From Irpex lacteus (lineage: Eukaryota > Basidiomycota > Agaricomycetes > Polyporales > Irpicaceae), in NCBI GenBank assembly GCA_001986395.2, contig MQVO02000022.1, positions 124,001-188,000 of the forward strand: DNA of 64,000 bases. The letters run 5' to 3'. The stretch's first letter is position 1, and each line of letters starts with the position of its first letter. Made by a program: the position numbers and the translations under genes. Positions 21,398 through 34,297 of the stretch are shown here, in pieces. The notes below the pieces were generated by a model. It searched no databases, was not told the origin of the DNA, and saw only the letters and a program-made list of their open reading frames with translations.

Positions 21398-24300
21398 TCA
21401 TGGTAGGACAAGAATAGCGATGTCAGTAGGAACCTGCCCATCATTCGCTCGTAGCCTCTTTCCGAGGTCAGCACTTGAGCGAGAGCTGTCTGCATTAGTT
21501 GCTGGTCGTTCATCCGAGCGCATGTCGACCACATGAACGTATTCGCCTTGCTCTTCCGCTGAACTCACTTCCGGACTTGTCCCTGGCTGAGATAGTACAC
21601 GCTGTCGCCGGTCGGTGACTTTGATCTTCGGTAGCTTTGCGTAGCCACACTCCACGGGAATAGCGTTCCATGTCAGGATCTCTTCACCACCAGGCAGTAA
21701 GATGGGCACCCGGCCTGCACGAAGGCCGGCCAGGACGAAACCATCTGTCGCATCGAACTCCACTTGAACAACGACGTTGGCTGATCGTGTTGGACGACGG
21801 TTGCGGATGATCATACGAATTGGGACAGGGACATGAAGCTTTGCCGTTGTTGGAACGTCCAACAATGCCACTAGTCCGTCTTCCGGCGGTCGTAGCTGTG
21901 GTAGTTGGAAAACACTCTTTGAGAGTGGACCAAGCTCATCGTTAGGAAGTATTCTGTAGTGTCTTCAGTTTCTATTCGAGAGACTTGTTGACCGTACTGC
22001 TCACCTCCTCCATGAGATTTCGTAGACCCCTGGTCCAGCGATAGAGACATCGGGGTTGTCCTCATCCGAAACAAAACTGATAGAGGCTTCATCACTGAAT
22101 TGGTCCCCTGGTAGCCATTCTACAGAACTCTGTTAGAATGGATGTGCCTGCCTATGCAAAGGTATGCATCACCTGTCAAGAAGTCTGCTGTATCAAGATC
22201 AAGAAGACAGTTCGTTACGCGGGCGTGCAATCCATCCTAACAAGTTGAGAGTTTCATTTGAGAGTGAGTTTGCAATTCCGAGGGAACTCACGCCTCTAGC
22301 CAGCTTTGCATTTTCAACTTTGATTCCATGCGGACCGGTACAGGTCCATGTAGTGTTCACGATTGCTACACCTCCAGCACTCTCGTCCCAGAATTCAGCA
22401 TCGTATGTATCCAGCTGTGCCAGACCAGGCTGCTCTGATGTACTCCGTCTATACTTGACGGAGTAGTCCGCAGTGATTGGGTCGACCGTGGGCACAACGA
22501 GAGTGCGTAATGTCTCGCCAATGTCCGTCTTATTTGAGGCCGGACTACTCGGAGTTTGAGGGCTGTCGCTCGCAAGGCTGTACGCCGTATTATGAGACTG
22601 GATAGACAGATCGATGATCCTGTCTCCAGCCGCAACGCCGCTATTGAGGTACAATGTCCTCACAGCACTCACACCCGGAGCGAGCTTTCCAAAGGCGACA
22701 CCTTTGATTAGATTCGACCACGTTTCTTTATCGTAACTGATACTGGTAGCTGCCGCCCGGTGTGGTGAGTCCTCTTCCTCAAATCACGCATTGAAGACTT
22801 ACTGGCACCCTCGATCTCTGTAGGTTGTAGCAGAGCGTCGGCTACAACGTCCAGTTCTTTATTGTCCATATTCGTGACCTCGATGGAGATAGGGTATTCT
22901 TCGCCCAAGTAAGCCGGGGCCACGTGCGAAAGCGAGACGTGCACCTCATGAGGACGAAGGCGCACACTATCGATACTATGAGCCCGATTATCCTAAGGAG
23001 TCGAAGAACTCCTTACTTTGTGCTGGATAGTGATAGTTGGCTATCCCGCCGTATAGGCACATACTTCACAGGATCAACCGAGGCTAGCCATTTGGGTAGC
23101 TGTAGACCATCGCCACGCGAAGTAGCTGTAGATATGGGCAGCTCTACAGACCAACTAGCTTCCTGGAGCGTCAACACCACCTTCGTGACCTACTTTCTTT
23201 ATGAGCGTGAATCAGCATGAGTGTCTTTCAAGCACTCACGGATATTGTAGTAGGCTGTGTAGACGATAGTGAACCGGTCAACACGACAGAGCTACCCGGA
23301 CGCCAACGCAGGTTCGCTTCGACCACAGGACTTTCTGCAGGTGGTGAATGGTAATCCAAGTGGCCTAGACGAATTTCTTGAACAAGTCCTGAGGGTGATT
23401 CACTCTCAACGTGTCGGACGGTGATCGGCGGAAAGTCCTCCTTGATATAGACGGCCAGAGATGTGAAGGGCAGCGAGGAGATGTGTACTTGAGGTGGAGT
23501 CGCTAGCGTGATTTGATACACAGCTTTCTCGTCAACCTTAACCTCAGGAGACCAGAATATAACGGAGTAGTCAACTGAGATCGGCGTAAATATCATGATA
23601 ACAGGTAAATGCTCAATGAACTTACATAACGGATCTGCATCCGTCAGATCAACCACAAGTGGTGTGTCGGAATTGGACGGCACTGTGCTCTGTAGCAAAA
23701 CGTCAGTTCTGGAAAATTCTATCCTTACGAGTACGCACTCTGAACACCGCCAACAGGTCTTCCTGAATCGCATCAGGCTCGTCGTCATCGGGCGCAGGAC
23801 CTGGGAGGGACCGCGAGGGACGCTAAGTTTCTCCAAAGAAGAACATGCTGCAGTGCGTACCATGTGCCAGCATCTCAATCAACAACTGCACACCCAACTC
23901 CATGTCTCCAAGTTGCTGAGCACAGGCATACCATGTCGTCAAGAGAGGCCGTAGCATGACATCCCAGCTCTCACGACGGTAAGTTTTGGCAATACGTTCA
24001 AAGAACCTGGACGGATAGTATAAGCCCACGTAAGAATTGACACGATACAAGCTGCTTACTTTACAGCCATATCGAACTTGCCCGAATCGTAGTACGTCCT
24101 TGCGATGCGATATGCGATCCAAAGTGTCTGCCGTCCAGGGTTCGACCCGTTCTGCGGACTGTACTTCTTGAAGAGTTCGTACGCGCGGGTATACAGCTAA
24201 TCGAAGGACGATCATTACATAACCAACTATAAAAGGCCAGGAAACAATAAATACTTCTAGTATAATCGTCAAGTGTTCCACCTTATTCTCGTTTGCGAAG

Positions 24301-26243
24301 CCAGGCGACGCGTTGCTATTAGGTCCCTTCAAGACTATCAGTGTCGCGCTCGGTTAGTGTGGGATCCGATCTCCTACCTCGTTCTCCAGGGCAGCCAAAA
24401 ACCTAGCCCTACGACTCTCCACGCAGCGAGCCGCCATGTAGTAGTAGAATCCTGGATGTTGCAGCGCTTGTGTCGGATTCAGGCCCAACGTACGCAAAGA
24501 CTCCATTTCGACAATACTTCGTTGAGAGTCGGCGGCTTGGGCCACGACGGTTGAAGCCGCTGAGGAGGAGGAAGGGAGATATGTTGGTATGGTCAGTGTC
24601 GAGCGCGTCCCCTGCTCCAAGAGCTCTGCAAAAACACGATGCCTACAAATTCTTTCGAGACAAGTCCGAGAATAATGAATGATTATGGGCACTCACTGTC
24701 TTGCGAGCCAACTCCAAAACTCAAAGGTTTCTTCGCCTATTCCCCAGCCACGGGAGAGGTCCGCAAACTTGCGTATATGCATGGCATGATGTGATAGCGC
24801 AAGCGAATGCTCGTTATTGTACAAATACAGTTTGCAAATCTGAATACCTGTCAGTATATGTGATAGTACACACGATAAAGTCATAAGTACTTTGACGCTG
24901 AGGCAGTCCGCCAACACCTTCGCTTCAGCCCAACGTTTCGTGCGCGGAGGGAGTATAGCCGTTGAACCAAACATGATCTGCAGATTCGCATATGCATCAT
25001 GGTAGTGCCTACAGTCTTATGAGCCCTAATTCAATTCGGAACGGTTATGAACTCACTTCAAAGCAACCTCGTCCTCCCCTCTAAACTCTGCAAAACACGC
25101 CATCTTGTATTCATATCGGACAGTCCAGCCTTCCGGACGCAATGGACGTGCAATTGGGCCAGATGGCGAGGTCGGCATTGGATATGTCGCGTTGGCTTGC
25201 GAATGTCTGTTGCGCTTCCGCCGCACACGTTTCGAGTGATTCGTGTAGTACTCAACAGCAGGCTCCCATAAGGCTTCTTGAAGACTGGGGTGACGGCGAA
25301 TCAGTAAGATGCAGTACATATAGTGAACATGAGTGAATTACCTGCGCACAAAGTCGCCAATCTCAGCTTGTGAGACGGGGCTGAGCACAAACAAGGCAGC
25401 TCTCGGGTCCAAGCCACTCTGCCTCCGTATGAACGTGAGTCGAGCATCCAAAGTCGGATCGTCTGGAGGATAAAGAATAAGCCCACGTCTCCACTGGCTC
25501 TGACGAAAGACATGCGCACCTAAGAGCTTCCTACTAGCCATCAATACCACTGTCAACTTGATCGCCCGCTCGTTCGTGCTCTTCTTCCTTTGTGCAATCT
25601 CAGCTGACAGCTCCGCATCTCTCTTCTTCTCCTCTGCCTCCCGGTCGCGGTCGTGATCAGGATCGAGCGCATCTAAAGGCGACGTGGGAGTTGTGCGAGG
25701 ATACTCGTACAAACGTTTGAACAGGACGAACACAGACGGTACGAGCGTAGTATGTTTTCGTATCCATATGGGAGCGATAAGTCCATCTGGGTAGAGTGGA
25801 GACGAGGGTGTCAAGGGTGAAAGGGGAGAGTGGGTTGGGAGGAATTGCTGGTCTTCGGCAGGTGGTACTTTGCGTGGTGGGAAACGTACATCCTGTTAAT
25901 GCAACTGTTAACGGAGTCAGGACAACTTCAATACGCGTCTTTACTGGTGAAATAGTACAAGACGAAAACACAGACAGCAGTGCGCGGTTTGTATACTTAC
26001 TGGATCAACGAGTACAACCTGGAACGTCTTGCTTTTGTCCGGCTGCCAGATAGCGGGTGCGCGTTGGGAGAGCAACGCCTCCTTGAGTCTACTCCCCAGG
26101 ATAAAGAATGGGTCTTGTGGTCTCTGCGCAGGCGATTGCGGTGTGGGAGGTGTAGGTGTTTGGGGCGGCTGCAATGGGCCCAGTCCTGCCACAAACATGA
26201 CAGGACTAAGCTGCACGAGAAGATCCGGAGGGTACGAGTTCAT
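21398..26243 (-). CDS. TRAPPC11: TRAPP complex subunit TRAPPC11 (Foie gras/Gryzun)
   Basis: Subunit of the TRAPPIII tether of ER-Golgi traffic and autophagy. Eighteen exons: 26243-26001, 25892-25342, 25284-25057, 25008-24891, 24839-24697, 24642-24378, 24326-24255, 24196-24060, 24006-23861, 23800-23739, 23689-23626, 23574-23240, 23189-23017, 22975-22803, 22749-22292, 22236-22173, 22119-22005, 21953-21398. They sum to 1300 residues with no phase conflict. The Foie-gras domain (about 300-640) contains HYHDAYANLQIMF, AFLAALENE-like helices, ELYTRAYELFKKYSPQNGSN-type and FFERIAKTYRRESWDVML repeats. The C-terminal half is beta-rich, in the Gryzun manner, with PVPIRMIIRNRRPTRSANV. Fungal homologs are longer than the human protein of about 1130 residues. 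An unstructured insert with many Pro and charged residues sits near residues 100-180. Confidence 0.9.
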
Positions 26244-26714
26244 GTCGGTCTAGTAATTGCTTGTGAGTCACTTGCCAGAGGCTAGTAGGGCCGCCTTGAT
26301 CGTCACAAAGTTGCAGCAAGCAGCAGATGACGATGAGTGCGCGTGGAATTATCTCAGGCGCGCAATACAACCATGATAATACGAGCGCATCATACGCATC
26401 AGTTGCGCCCTGCTGTAGATCTCGATGATTACGAGCGGATCAGAACTCCGCGTCCCTAGATGAACTTGGCACTGCAGGCGGTGCAGGATGAGTTGAACTT
26501 GACCTCGACACTCGTGGTCTGGCAAGTTCACCAGACTCGTCAGTGTAGGAATAGGCATTCTGGTACGTTCTCTTGAATTTCTTATGTCCACGTACTGACA
26601 TTCTGCCGAAGGCGATATCCCACATTCATTAGCGTTCCGAACACGAACCAAGTTCTTGACGCGAAACGGCGATACCTCTCCTCAGTTCTCACTCCGTCCG
26701 ACGACCTTTGACCC
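26244..26714. promoter_or_regulatory. Shared divergent promoter region
   Basis: A 470-base stretch between the divergent starts of TRAPPC11 (-) and the SUR7/PalI gene (+). Both promoters must be here. No clear TATA box. Confidence 0.4.
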
Positions 26715-27533
26715 ATGCCTATCATCATCGAGGAGGAGGAGCCTTACAGGCACCACCACAGACATCACTCCCGCCACCGTCGCCGTCACCACTCTCGCTT
26801 CCGGCGATGTTGTCCCTGCTTCGGCTTTCGCATGCACAGCGCCCAACGATTCCGCTTCGCCGCAGGCCTCAGCATCTTCTTCCTCCTCGCAGCCTTCGTC
26901 CTCTACCTCCTCGTTACACTCTCACTGCCCATTATCAAGCAGATTTATCTATTCCAACTCAGCTTCGCCACACCGGACGGCCAGGTCTCAAGTACTCCGG
27001 ATTTCAGGTTCGGAGTGTGGGGGTTCTGCGCGAGCACAACCGTGGCTTTACCAAGCATATTCACCAAAGACGACGGGACGTGCACTAGTCCGAAACTGGG
27101 TTATGATATCCCGCAGGATGTGTTGAACTTGACTGGATACCCACCCGACGTGACGCGCGCACTCACCAAGGGCCTCACGGTTCTTCTCATCCTCCATCCT
27201 GTCGCTGCTGGCCTTGCCCTCCTCACACTCTTCTTTGCCCTCTTCCTCCGATCACAATACTTTACCGTTTTGGCGCTCATATCGGGCATCGTCACAGCTA
27301 TCGTAGGCAGTGTTGTTCTTGCGGCCGATCTGGCATTGGAGATTGTCGCGAATGATAGGCTGAAGGACGTGCTGAACGGGGCACTGTCCGTCGAGTTTGG
27401 AGATGGCGTGTGGATGATTGTCGCGGCGGTCGCGCTGAGCTGGTTGAGCGTTATTGCGTTGAGTAGTATCGCTTGTAGGTGTTGTGGGGTGAGAAGGAAG
27501 CATGGGTGGTATGGAGATGGGTATTATGGCTGA
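26715..27533 (+). CDS. SUR7/PalI-family tetraspan membrane protein
   Basis: Single exon, 272 residues. The N-terminus is a very His/Arg-rich cytosolic tail (HHHRHHSRHRRRHHSR) with CCPCFGF, a possible palmitoylation site. There are four membrane segments at about 50-72, 150-175, 183-205 and 230-252. The first extracellular loop has the family signature FGVWGFC (99-105), the SUR7/PalI counterpart of the claudin GLW-C motif. The family organises plasma-membrane eisosome patches (Sur7) or takes part in ambient-pH signalling (PalI/Rim9). Which of the two cannot be told from sequence. The start was chosen because the acidic MPIIIEEEEP directly precedes the basic tail and the upstream frame is not coding-like. 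Confidence 0.82.
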   Translation: MPIIIEEEEPYRHHHRHHSRHRRRHHSRFRRCCPCFGFRMHSAQRFRFAAGLSIFFLLAAFVLYLLVTLSLPIIKQIYLFQLSFATPDGQVSSTPDFRFGVWGFCASTTVALPSIFTKDDGTCTSPKLGYDIPQDVLNLTGYPPDVTRALTKGLTVLLILHPVAAGLALLTLFFALFLRSQYFTVLALISGIVTAIVGSVVLAADLALEIVANDRLKDVLNGALSVEFGDGVWMIVAAVALSWLSVIALSSIACRCCGVRRKHGWYGDGYYG

Positions 27534-27915
27534 GACGGAATCGGATGAGGACATCACGAGTGCGTAATCCAGTTCTCAGTTTCTTTCCGGACACTTACAT
27601 CGAGCCGGATGCCAGAAACCAACGAACACGACCAACGCCGACCGACTAATGACTACAACCTCTTCATGGATTCACGCTCTCTTGAGAAATCGAAAGCCAC
27701 TTCGCAGGCCTGCGAGACTGGACGTCTTTATTGAGTCTTTATTTCCTTTGTTTCATTCCCCGTGCTCTGCTTTATCTTTATGGTGCGTCCCTTCGCTGTG
27801 ACCTTGTTTATTTGTTGGGAAATTCAACCTTCGTAGCTCCTCGCGATACCTATACTTACAAGCATCCTTTCCAAGATAAATACGTATTCTCGCATATCCT
27901 TGAAGTAGACTCCCC
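27534..27915. terminator. Convergent 3' intergenic region
   Basis: Between the 3' ends of the SUR7-like (+) and kinase (-) genes. T-rich tracts at 27725-27790 are compatible with 3' processing signals for the plus strand. No gene seen. Confidence 0.3.
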
Positions 27916-28979
27916 TCAGAAGTTACTAACATGTACAACTTCTCTATCCTTCCCTATCTGGATGGAGAGCCCGTTCCCTATCCACGGGGGTGTTTGTTTC
28001 TGTCCTGCTTCATCAACACCGCCACTCAGAATACCATCTCCGAAGAAGACGTATCCGGGAATATAACGGTCTACAAACCTATTACAGCGTGCTTTGAGTT
28101 GTCAAGTGACCAAGAATGGTGAAAGAAGACGTACTTCTCGACCTGGTCATCCGACATCCCAACACCGCCATTCTTAGCCTTCATGTTATGCTCCTGTTGT
28201 AAACGCCACTCGTATATGTAGTCGTACGGATGACTGTCGACGGGTTTGATCTAAACAGGTAGTCCATCTCGAAGTCAGTGATGATCTCGATTCGAACCAA
28301 ATTGAGCGCACACCTGAATGAACGCGTCAAAGAACTTCCACCACTCCAAGAACTCTTTCAACTTTTCGTTCACCTCCAGCACGTCCTCCTTCCTAAAACC
28401 TCGTTTCTCGAAGAAATCCTCCCCTAAGCCTTGCACGGGAACATTCCACCTCCTCTCGATCTCCTCGCGCGTGGTGGGATAGAAACCGACACACCATCCC
28501 TCCAGCATCACGACATCAACAGGAGGATTGACAGATATCCCAATATCCGCACGATCGCCTTCTCCGGAAAACAGGCTTTTGTCAAAGCTGGGTATCTGCA
28601 CCGGCTGGGAGTCTGGTTCATTGATACCCTTCAGTTTGGTAAGAATTTGCGTGCCGAGTTCTACGTCGTGAGTGCCAGGCTGACCACGACCCTGGAGAAG
28701 TCTATTCCGTGGATTTGCCTGTGCAACCGCGACGAGCCCGGAATGTGGAAGATAGAGATCGTCTATGGAAACAACAGCCACAGACAGAGAATGCGGAGGG
28801 GATGAAAGCGCGTCCCGAAGACGTGAGGTAAGGAATGTCTTGCCACTGCCCTGAGGGCCCTGCACGGCGACGAAAAGAGGACTTGATGCGATAGCTGGGT
28901 GAGATTTGTGTCGTTGAAGCTGTTGAAGGACGTGATTGCTCATGGCCCCTACTTTCGCTGAGACCAACGGGTCGGCCAT
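27916..28979 (-). CDS. P-loop kinase, D-glycerate 3-kinase/Tda10-like
   Basis: Exons 28979-28314, 28250-28135 and 28078-27916 give 314 residues. Family members phosphorylate D-glycerate or a related small substrate with ATP. The Walker A motif GPQGSGKT is at residues 41-48. SVAVVSIDDLYLPH, PRNRLLQGRGQPGTHD and VDVVMLEGWCVGF are the conserved nucleotide-kinase blocks of this family: substrate lid, GRGxPGTHD, and Walker B-like region. The C-terminal IKPVDSHPYDYIYEWRLQQE and FVDRYIPGYVFFGDG also match. The start at MADPLVSAK is the first Met after an acceptable context; MRAMADP, nine bases upstream, is equally possible. The protein lacks a transit peptide, so it is probably cytosolic. Confidence 0.88.
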
Positions 28980-31799
28980 GGCACGCATTCTGGAGATGAA
29001 CCTTGTCCTGCAAGCCTGCCGCGCCACCGGGCTTGATGTTTCACAGGAGGATGATATTGTGGTGGTAGCAGAAGAGAAGGCCAACAGCAACCATAGTGCG
29101 TGGCTATCCTCGGTTTCCCGTTCAACAACAATCCATATCTTCTCAACACAAATCGAATCACGAGTACAGCGAACTGTGAATCTGCTAGCCGCCGGCCCGC
29201 TACACCGGCAGCAGTCCCTCAGTAGCGAGCAAGCTCTCGTTCGCAGCTGGCTCACTTATCAAGTACTCTCTCATCCTATTGTAAGCAGGGATAGATAGCC
29301 TTGATATTTTGCTAATCAATACCGTACAGGCAACACGAACAAGACAGAGCTGCGGCGCTGGAAAGTCTGTCTATCATCTCTTGCCCCCCCCCCCTTCCCT
29401 CCAACGAGTCGAGTGTTGTAGCGTATTCCTGAGGAGAATATGTTGAGCTCCTATACTCAGTGACACCCCGGACCAGTCATGTCGGACGAAGAAATATATC
29501 CCTCTACAATTGCGAAACTCCCCTACGAACGATGCCTCTCGCGCTGACTCCAAAGTTCATTCGTCTACCCCCTGACAACTTCACTCTCATGAAACCAGTA
29601 GTATTGCTCGCGATAACTTACCCACCTAACTGCTTCTGTCACCCGCGATGACATATGGATCGTACGTGCTTCGTCGTGTATCATATGAAAGTATGAAAGT
29701 GTCATCGCGGGCGGCGGTGGTAGTTATGGGGACAAGCTATCCCTCATTCTGCTGTCAATATTATATCTCGCTTTTCATTCTACTCTTCCTCTCCTCCCTG
29801 GCCGATCTTACATGCCTTCAAGATATCAAATGAGTAGCGGACAGCTCCTACCGGCAGGATAACCTGGATTCTCGAAAAGTTTGTCTCTGTACTTCCCCGC
29901 GGATTCTGCATGATACGGACGTGATCAATCCACTGAAGGCTCTTGTTGCTAGGTTACTTTGAAATGGTTGTGTAATATCTGTTGGTTTTGGACAGCGGAA
30001 GACGTGTTGCTACGCTGACCGACTAACTAGGGATTGACGCGTCCGTGAGCTTCAGCTGAGGTGAGTTCTTCTGTCGAAAGCGTACTAGCGGAGAAGCTGA
30101 GAACGGTAAAACAAGCTTTCTGCTAGACATGAACGTATGACTGGTCAATGCCAAACACCCTCCTGGTTTGATGCTCTCGCGTTCCCATATCATGCTCACC
30201 AACGGTATAGCCGCTTTTCCTCAAAACACTCTATTCTGTCAATATTATAAGGTATGGACGCTGCAGTGGTCTGCTTGATAAACAACAGCCGTGCCAAGGA
30301 ATCTCCTTGGAGACTGTAAACATAACGTGAATGGAGGGTATACGCCGGTTCTATGTCATCGGATATCGATTTCACTGGGTCACGCTCTACTGACACAAAG
30401 TACCCGACGTTCAGTACCGAATCATACTTTGGCCCGATTTCAAATTTCCCTTAGGCTGTGGTCGAATACTGTACCGGGGAAGGTCTTCGAGGCAAGATCT
30501 GACCGCAAACCTGATCATGAGCGGTACCGGGACACTCAACATGTTCGTCGTGCGTACGCGCCTGTGTGCTCTTCTAAGAAGCTCACATTTTGGGTTATTT
30601 CAGGTATTTGAATATCCGTAAATGTTCACTCATGCCAATTCTCGACTCTTAATCATACGAAGATCACAATGGAGACGGATGCGGGTTGCGTTACCTCAGG
30701 CGCTCCCGGATTCGCTACGCCAACGCCGCATTGCCGCTCATTACCTCACTGCCTTCATCTTTCGGTGAGATACTGTGTCCACCCCGATCGAAATCTCAAG
30801 CTGATATTGGAACTTTGTCTTGGTAGGTGTTGATTATTCTGTGGAATCATTGGTATGCACTAATGCGTAAATGTATTGTCTAGTACGTGAGGAGTGCCTC
30901 ATCAAGTCGACCTTAGAGGGGTACGAGAAGCGGCAATACTTCGGATGCCGGTGATACAATTTACCTCTGTGCACGGCGCATATTTGAGATCGGTACTTGG
31001 GATATCATAGAGATGCTGGTGAGAGATGGTATCATCGAAGCCTAAGGTCATCGCGCTCGAACCCTTACTAGTAAGGGTCTCACAACCAGCTAACCATATC
31101 ATCAAATACTCATCCTAATTGCAGTCTCCTAGGTCTTCCCGACAAGGAGTCTCCCTTTGGGCAGAGCGCTTCCGTTCGTGGAAAGGGCCCAACTTGAAGC
31201 TCGCCTCGGTTTTGGAAGTTCTGCACGCAGAACACCGAATCCTTCCAGCCTCTCTAATCCAAGAAGACGCGTACAATGACTGTAGAAGGACTTGCGCAGC
31301 AAGCTGGCATCCTCCCAGCTGGCAGAGCGGCTCTATCTCGCGGAGCAAGGCTGGAAAGAAGTACGCTTGTGACAGCTCGAGCGATGGAAGTGGATGATAA
31401 TCCGTGCGTTGTCAGCAGTCTTGGAACGAACTTGAAGTCCCAAGTCAAATCATCTTCTTGCAACTTCGTCTAGGCTTCTTCTTCTCATTTGCAGCTAGAC
31501 TCCCCGATGGTATACCGTGAATATGCGACGTCAATGCAATCACTGTTTCCGCGCCTTATGTGTATGGCCCCCAACTTATGTGGTATGATACATTGGTTCA
31601 TAAGCACTATAAAATGGTGCTACAAGCATGAACCAGAATTATCCAAACCCCTCGCTTTCCAATAGTCGACAGGACGGCCACCTGCGAGTGAAGAGCGTCG
31701 GACGCGACTCCTGCTACAAGAAACTAAGACCAATGTCACACCCCTCGGTGCCGGAACTCGACCTTGCACATCCCCTGCCAGTGCATGCACCTTCGATCT
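28980..31799. other. 2.8 kb without a supported gene
   Basis: A run of about a dozen C residues sits near 29383-29394. Many short frames occur on both strands (for example 30291-30611 and 31119-31397), none with a domain or a convincing splice chain. The minus-strand kinase promoter is at the left end. The rest may contain decayed genes. Confidence 0.3.
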
Positions 31800-32471
31800 A
31801 TGCAGTAGGAGCGCCGGTTGCAGTACGCATTCTGCTTACTTGTTACGAATAACGTACTCACTCTACTTTAGCCCTACACCAAGGGAAAGTCCTCCTGTCC
31901 ATCGTCGGTACAGCAATGCTACCCCGATCCAATTTTATCGTCTGTCGGATGGTCAACTTGGCATTCGTCTCAGTGACTTCTTAGAAGGCACCGGCAATAG
32001 TTTTGACCTCATTGACGACGGTACAGAGGTGATGTCTTCGCTTGGAGTAAAGATATCGTACAAGATCGAGGTACGTCTGCGCTTCGCTGGCAGCGGCTGA
32101 GTAACTTGTGTTCATACTTCAGTGATGCTCACGCTTCATACGTTCAGTGGCCGGGTTATCAGGTGATGAGAAAACAAGTATACTCTCGCCGAGTACATGG
32201 CGTGCAATGTCGCACCAGGATCGTCAAGCAAGTCGCACAGATGGTGGATGATTTCGTGCACGTGTGTGATTTTTATATCGGTTTGGATATGCAGTATCTT
32301 GTTCGCTGACTGGAGAATATGTTGCAGGAGAAAGCCAGCTGCAATCCGTCGTCCTCTGAATGGCGTGCTGGGCCGGGATTTATTCCATACGAGCGGATAT
32401 ACCTCATTGAACTCAAGCAGATCTCGAAGTCTACCTGGGTGGTCGTTCTCGCATACGCCAGTCAAACTTGA
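31800..32471 (+). CDS. Orphan SKSTW-family protein, copy 1
   Basis: Three well-supported coding blocks: up to 32070, 32148-32261, and 32328-32471. They match copy 2 at 34298-34885 block for block, with identical intron positions and phases. Shared residues include HRRY, TPIQF, DDGTEVM, WPGYQ, RRVHG, QCRTRI, QVA-MVDDF and SKSTWVVVLAYA. The 5' end is uncertain. The codon aligned to the copy-2 ATG is ACG at 31852 and has no in-frame ATG upstream. One alternative is a five-base first exon (31800-31804) with an intron to 31871, which gives 153 residues. Function unknown. The protein is soluble, has no signal peptide, and belongs to a mushroom-specific orphan family. Confidence 0.6.
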
Positions 32472-34297
32472 CTCGAGTTTATATCACAGACTACATTTAC
32501 AACTTGAACATGTATTCGATTGTCGTATTCCGCAGTAATCCTGCCTGAATTTTTGCGAAAGTGTTTCTAATACCTAGTGACCATGGTGTCCCACGAGTTT
32601 CAAGTTGCGGTAGCTCTAGGCCTTCAAGATCCCTGGTCCTAGTATGTAGTATGTACTTAGTTTGTCTCCACGCGGTTTGATGACTATGTAGTGACGCTGT
32701 GAAAAGTGAAGTCTCTGCATGATCTTCATGACACTAATCCTAACCAATTCCGTCCCAACTATGTGTTACTATCGGACGTTGCGTCCCGGATTCGAAGCTT
32801 ACATGGCAAGCGCAATACCTGCCAAATCTGGCAGCTGCCTTACGTGTGAAATGCACTTTCAACTTTCAAGCGCTTAAGCACTTGACAGCCAAAAGATTTG
32901 GACGGGCCTCCGAGTCAATCTCAAGGTTCAAACGTACACTCGTTGGCTGTTGATCGTATTACATTATTGACAGCCAAAAGATTTGGACGCGCCTCAATCT
33001 CAGGGTTCAAACGTACACTCGTTGGCTGTTGACCGGATAACATTATCTTTCCGGCCAACGGCCAACGACTCCAATGGTCTTCTTGAATCTCTGATCCTTT
33101 TCCTTGGAATCCTTACTTCGACGCCCGAGTATGACCGGTCTGACCTTCAAACAGGTTTCGATCCCGCATAGCCCAAGCTAGCGTAGCAAGCATCTTGAGA
33201 GGACTGCCAGTGCTGCTTTCCCGGTCCCTTACGAGCCACACGCAAGGCAAGCCCTCTCCATGGCACTTCGCGTGCGACACTCTATCCGTCTGCAATTGAT
33301 ATCATCGAGTAGGACCCTCAGCGGTGTTCTCAAATGACGCCCAGTGCCTTAGTTCTACTCGATACATACTTGAAGGTAGACTATGAAAAGAAGTTGCCTG
33401 AAGGTGCCCGACTTTGACGCGGACGTTTGACGCACGAGGCAGGCTGGCGCTGTACCGCGCATCCAACTTCGCCCGTCTTGTTCTATCGCGTAGTACCCAA
33501 GTCTGCCTCGTGTTGTCCGAATTTTCGAGTCAGTTACGAAGTCCCAACTAGTTACACAACTACGGTTATGTGACCGTTTCGTGAACTGAACTCAGCTGAT
33601 GACCGCTCTGGCGCCTCTCATTCCTCACCAAGCTTTCACTGGCAGAGTGTTTGGGGCACGATCGGCTCGGAAAGAAGTGCGCTGTTTTCGCACTGATCTC
33701 TGGGCATATTTTTAAGGGCGGTTATGAAGGTACAGACAGTACCCAAATGACGTCGCGGCTCATTGAACTAGTGATGGCTCATAGTCTCGTGCCCAGACGT
33801 TTTTCCTATTCGGGACGAGTGTTTGACACGGTTCCTCAGGAACAACTCGCGTTTCTCGTTTGCCATGGACTCGTCCCAAAAGGGTAAGGAACCGAGTTCA
33901 CTTCCTTAGGGTTTGCGGGTACGAGACTGGACATCTCATCTGCCTGCCTCGTGTCTCGGCGCCTGCCTGCCTGTCCTGCTTAAATCTAGTAATCGAGCAG
34001 TGATGTCGAGTTCACGTTCTCATGATTTCATCCCATGGCAAGCGATGTAGGCCACTAATATATAATGCATTGCCAACCCTCATTCAACAACTCACAATCC
34101 CTCTTCTTTCTCTCTTACTCTTGCAATCGCGTCCACCCTCCAATCCTGCCAGTGTATAGGCATTCCATAGTATAGACTGCACGTCCCTTGCCTTCAAGAG
34201 CCGACATCGTATTCCTATCATAAACGCAGTCTCCGTCAGTATAGTACGTGGCCTATTACTGCTACCGATATACAAATAAAATTGTTTATACTAGGCT
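32472..34297. other. Spacer between the orphan copies
   Basis: 1.8 kb between the two orphan-family genes. Apart from the short repeat at 32882-33045 I find only unsupported short frames (for example 33651-33887). Confidence 0.3.
32882..33045. repeat. Tandem repeat with inverted ends
   Basis: Two direct copies of about 85 and 79 bases (32882-32966 and 32967-33045). Each core begins TTGACAGCCAA and ends TTGGCTGTTGA, so the ends of each copy are inverted repeats of each other (AACAGCCAA type). Each copy is followed by a similar 13-base spacer ending in ACATTA. The copies differ by a six-base deletion and a few substitutions. Confidence 0.8.

Noticed and set aside
26656..27126. Two plus-strand frames overlapping the SUR7-like gene
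   Set aside because: Shadows in other frames of the low-complexity His/Arg/Ser-rich N-terminus; only the third frame has four membrane segments and the FGVWGFC motif.
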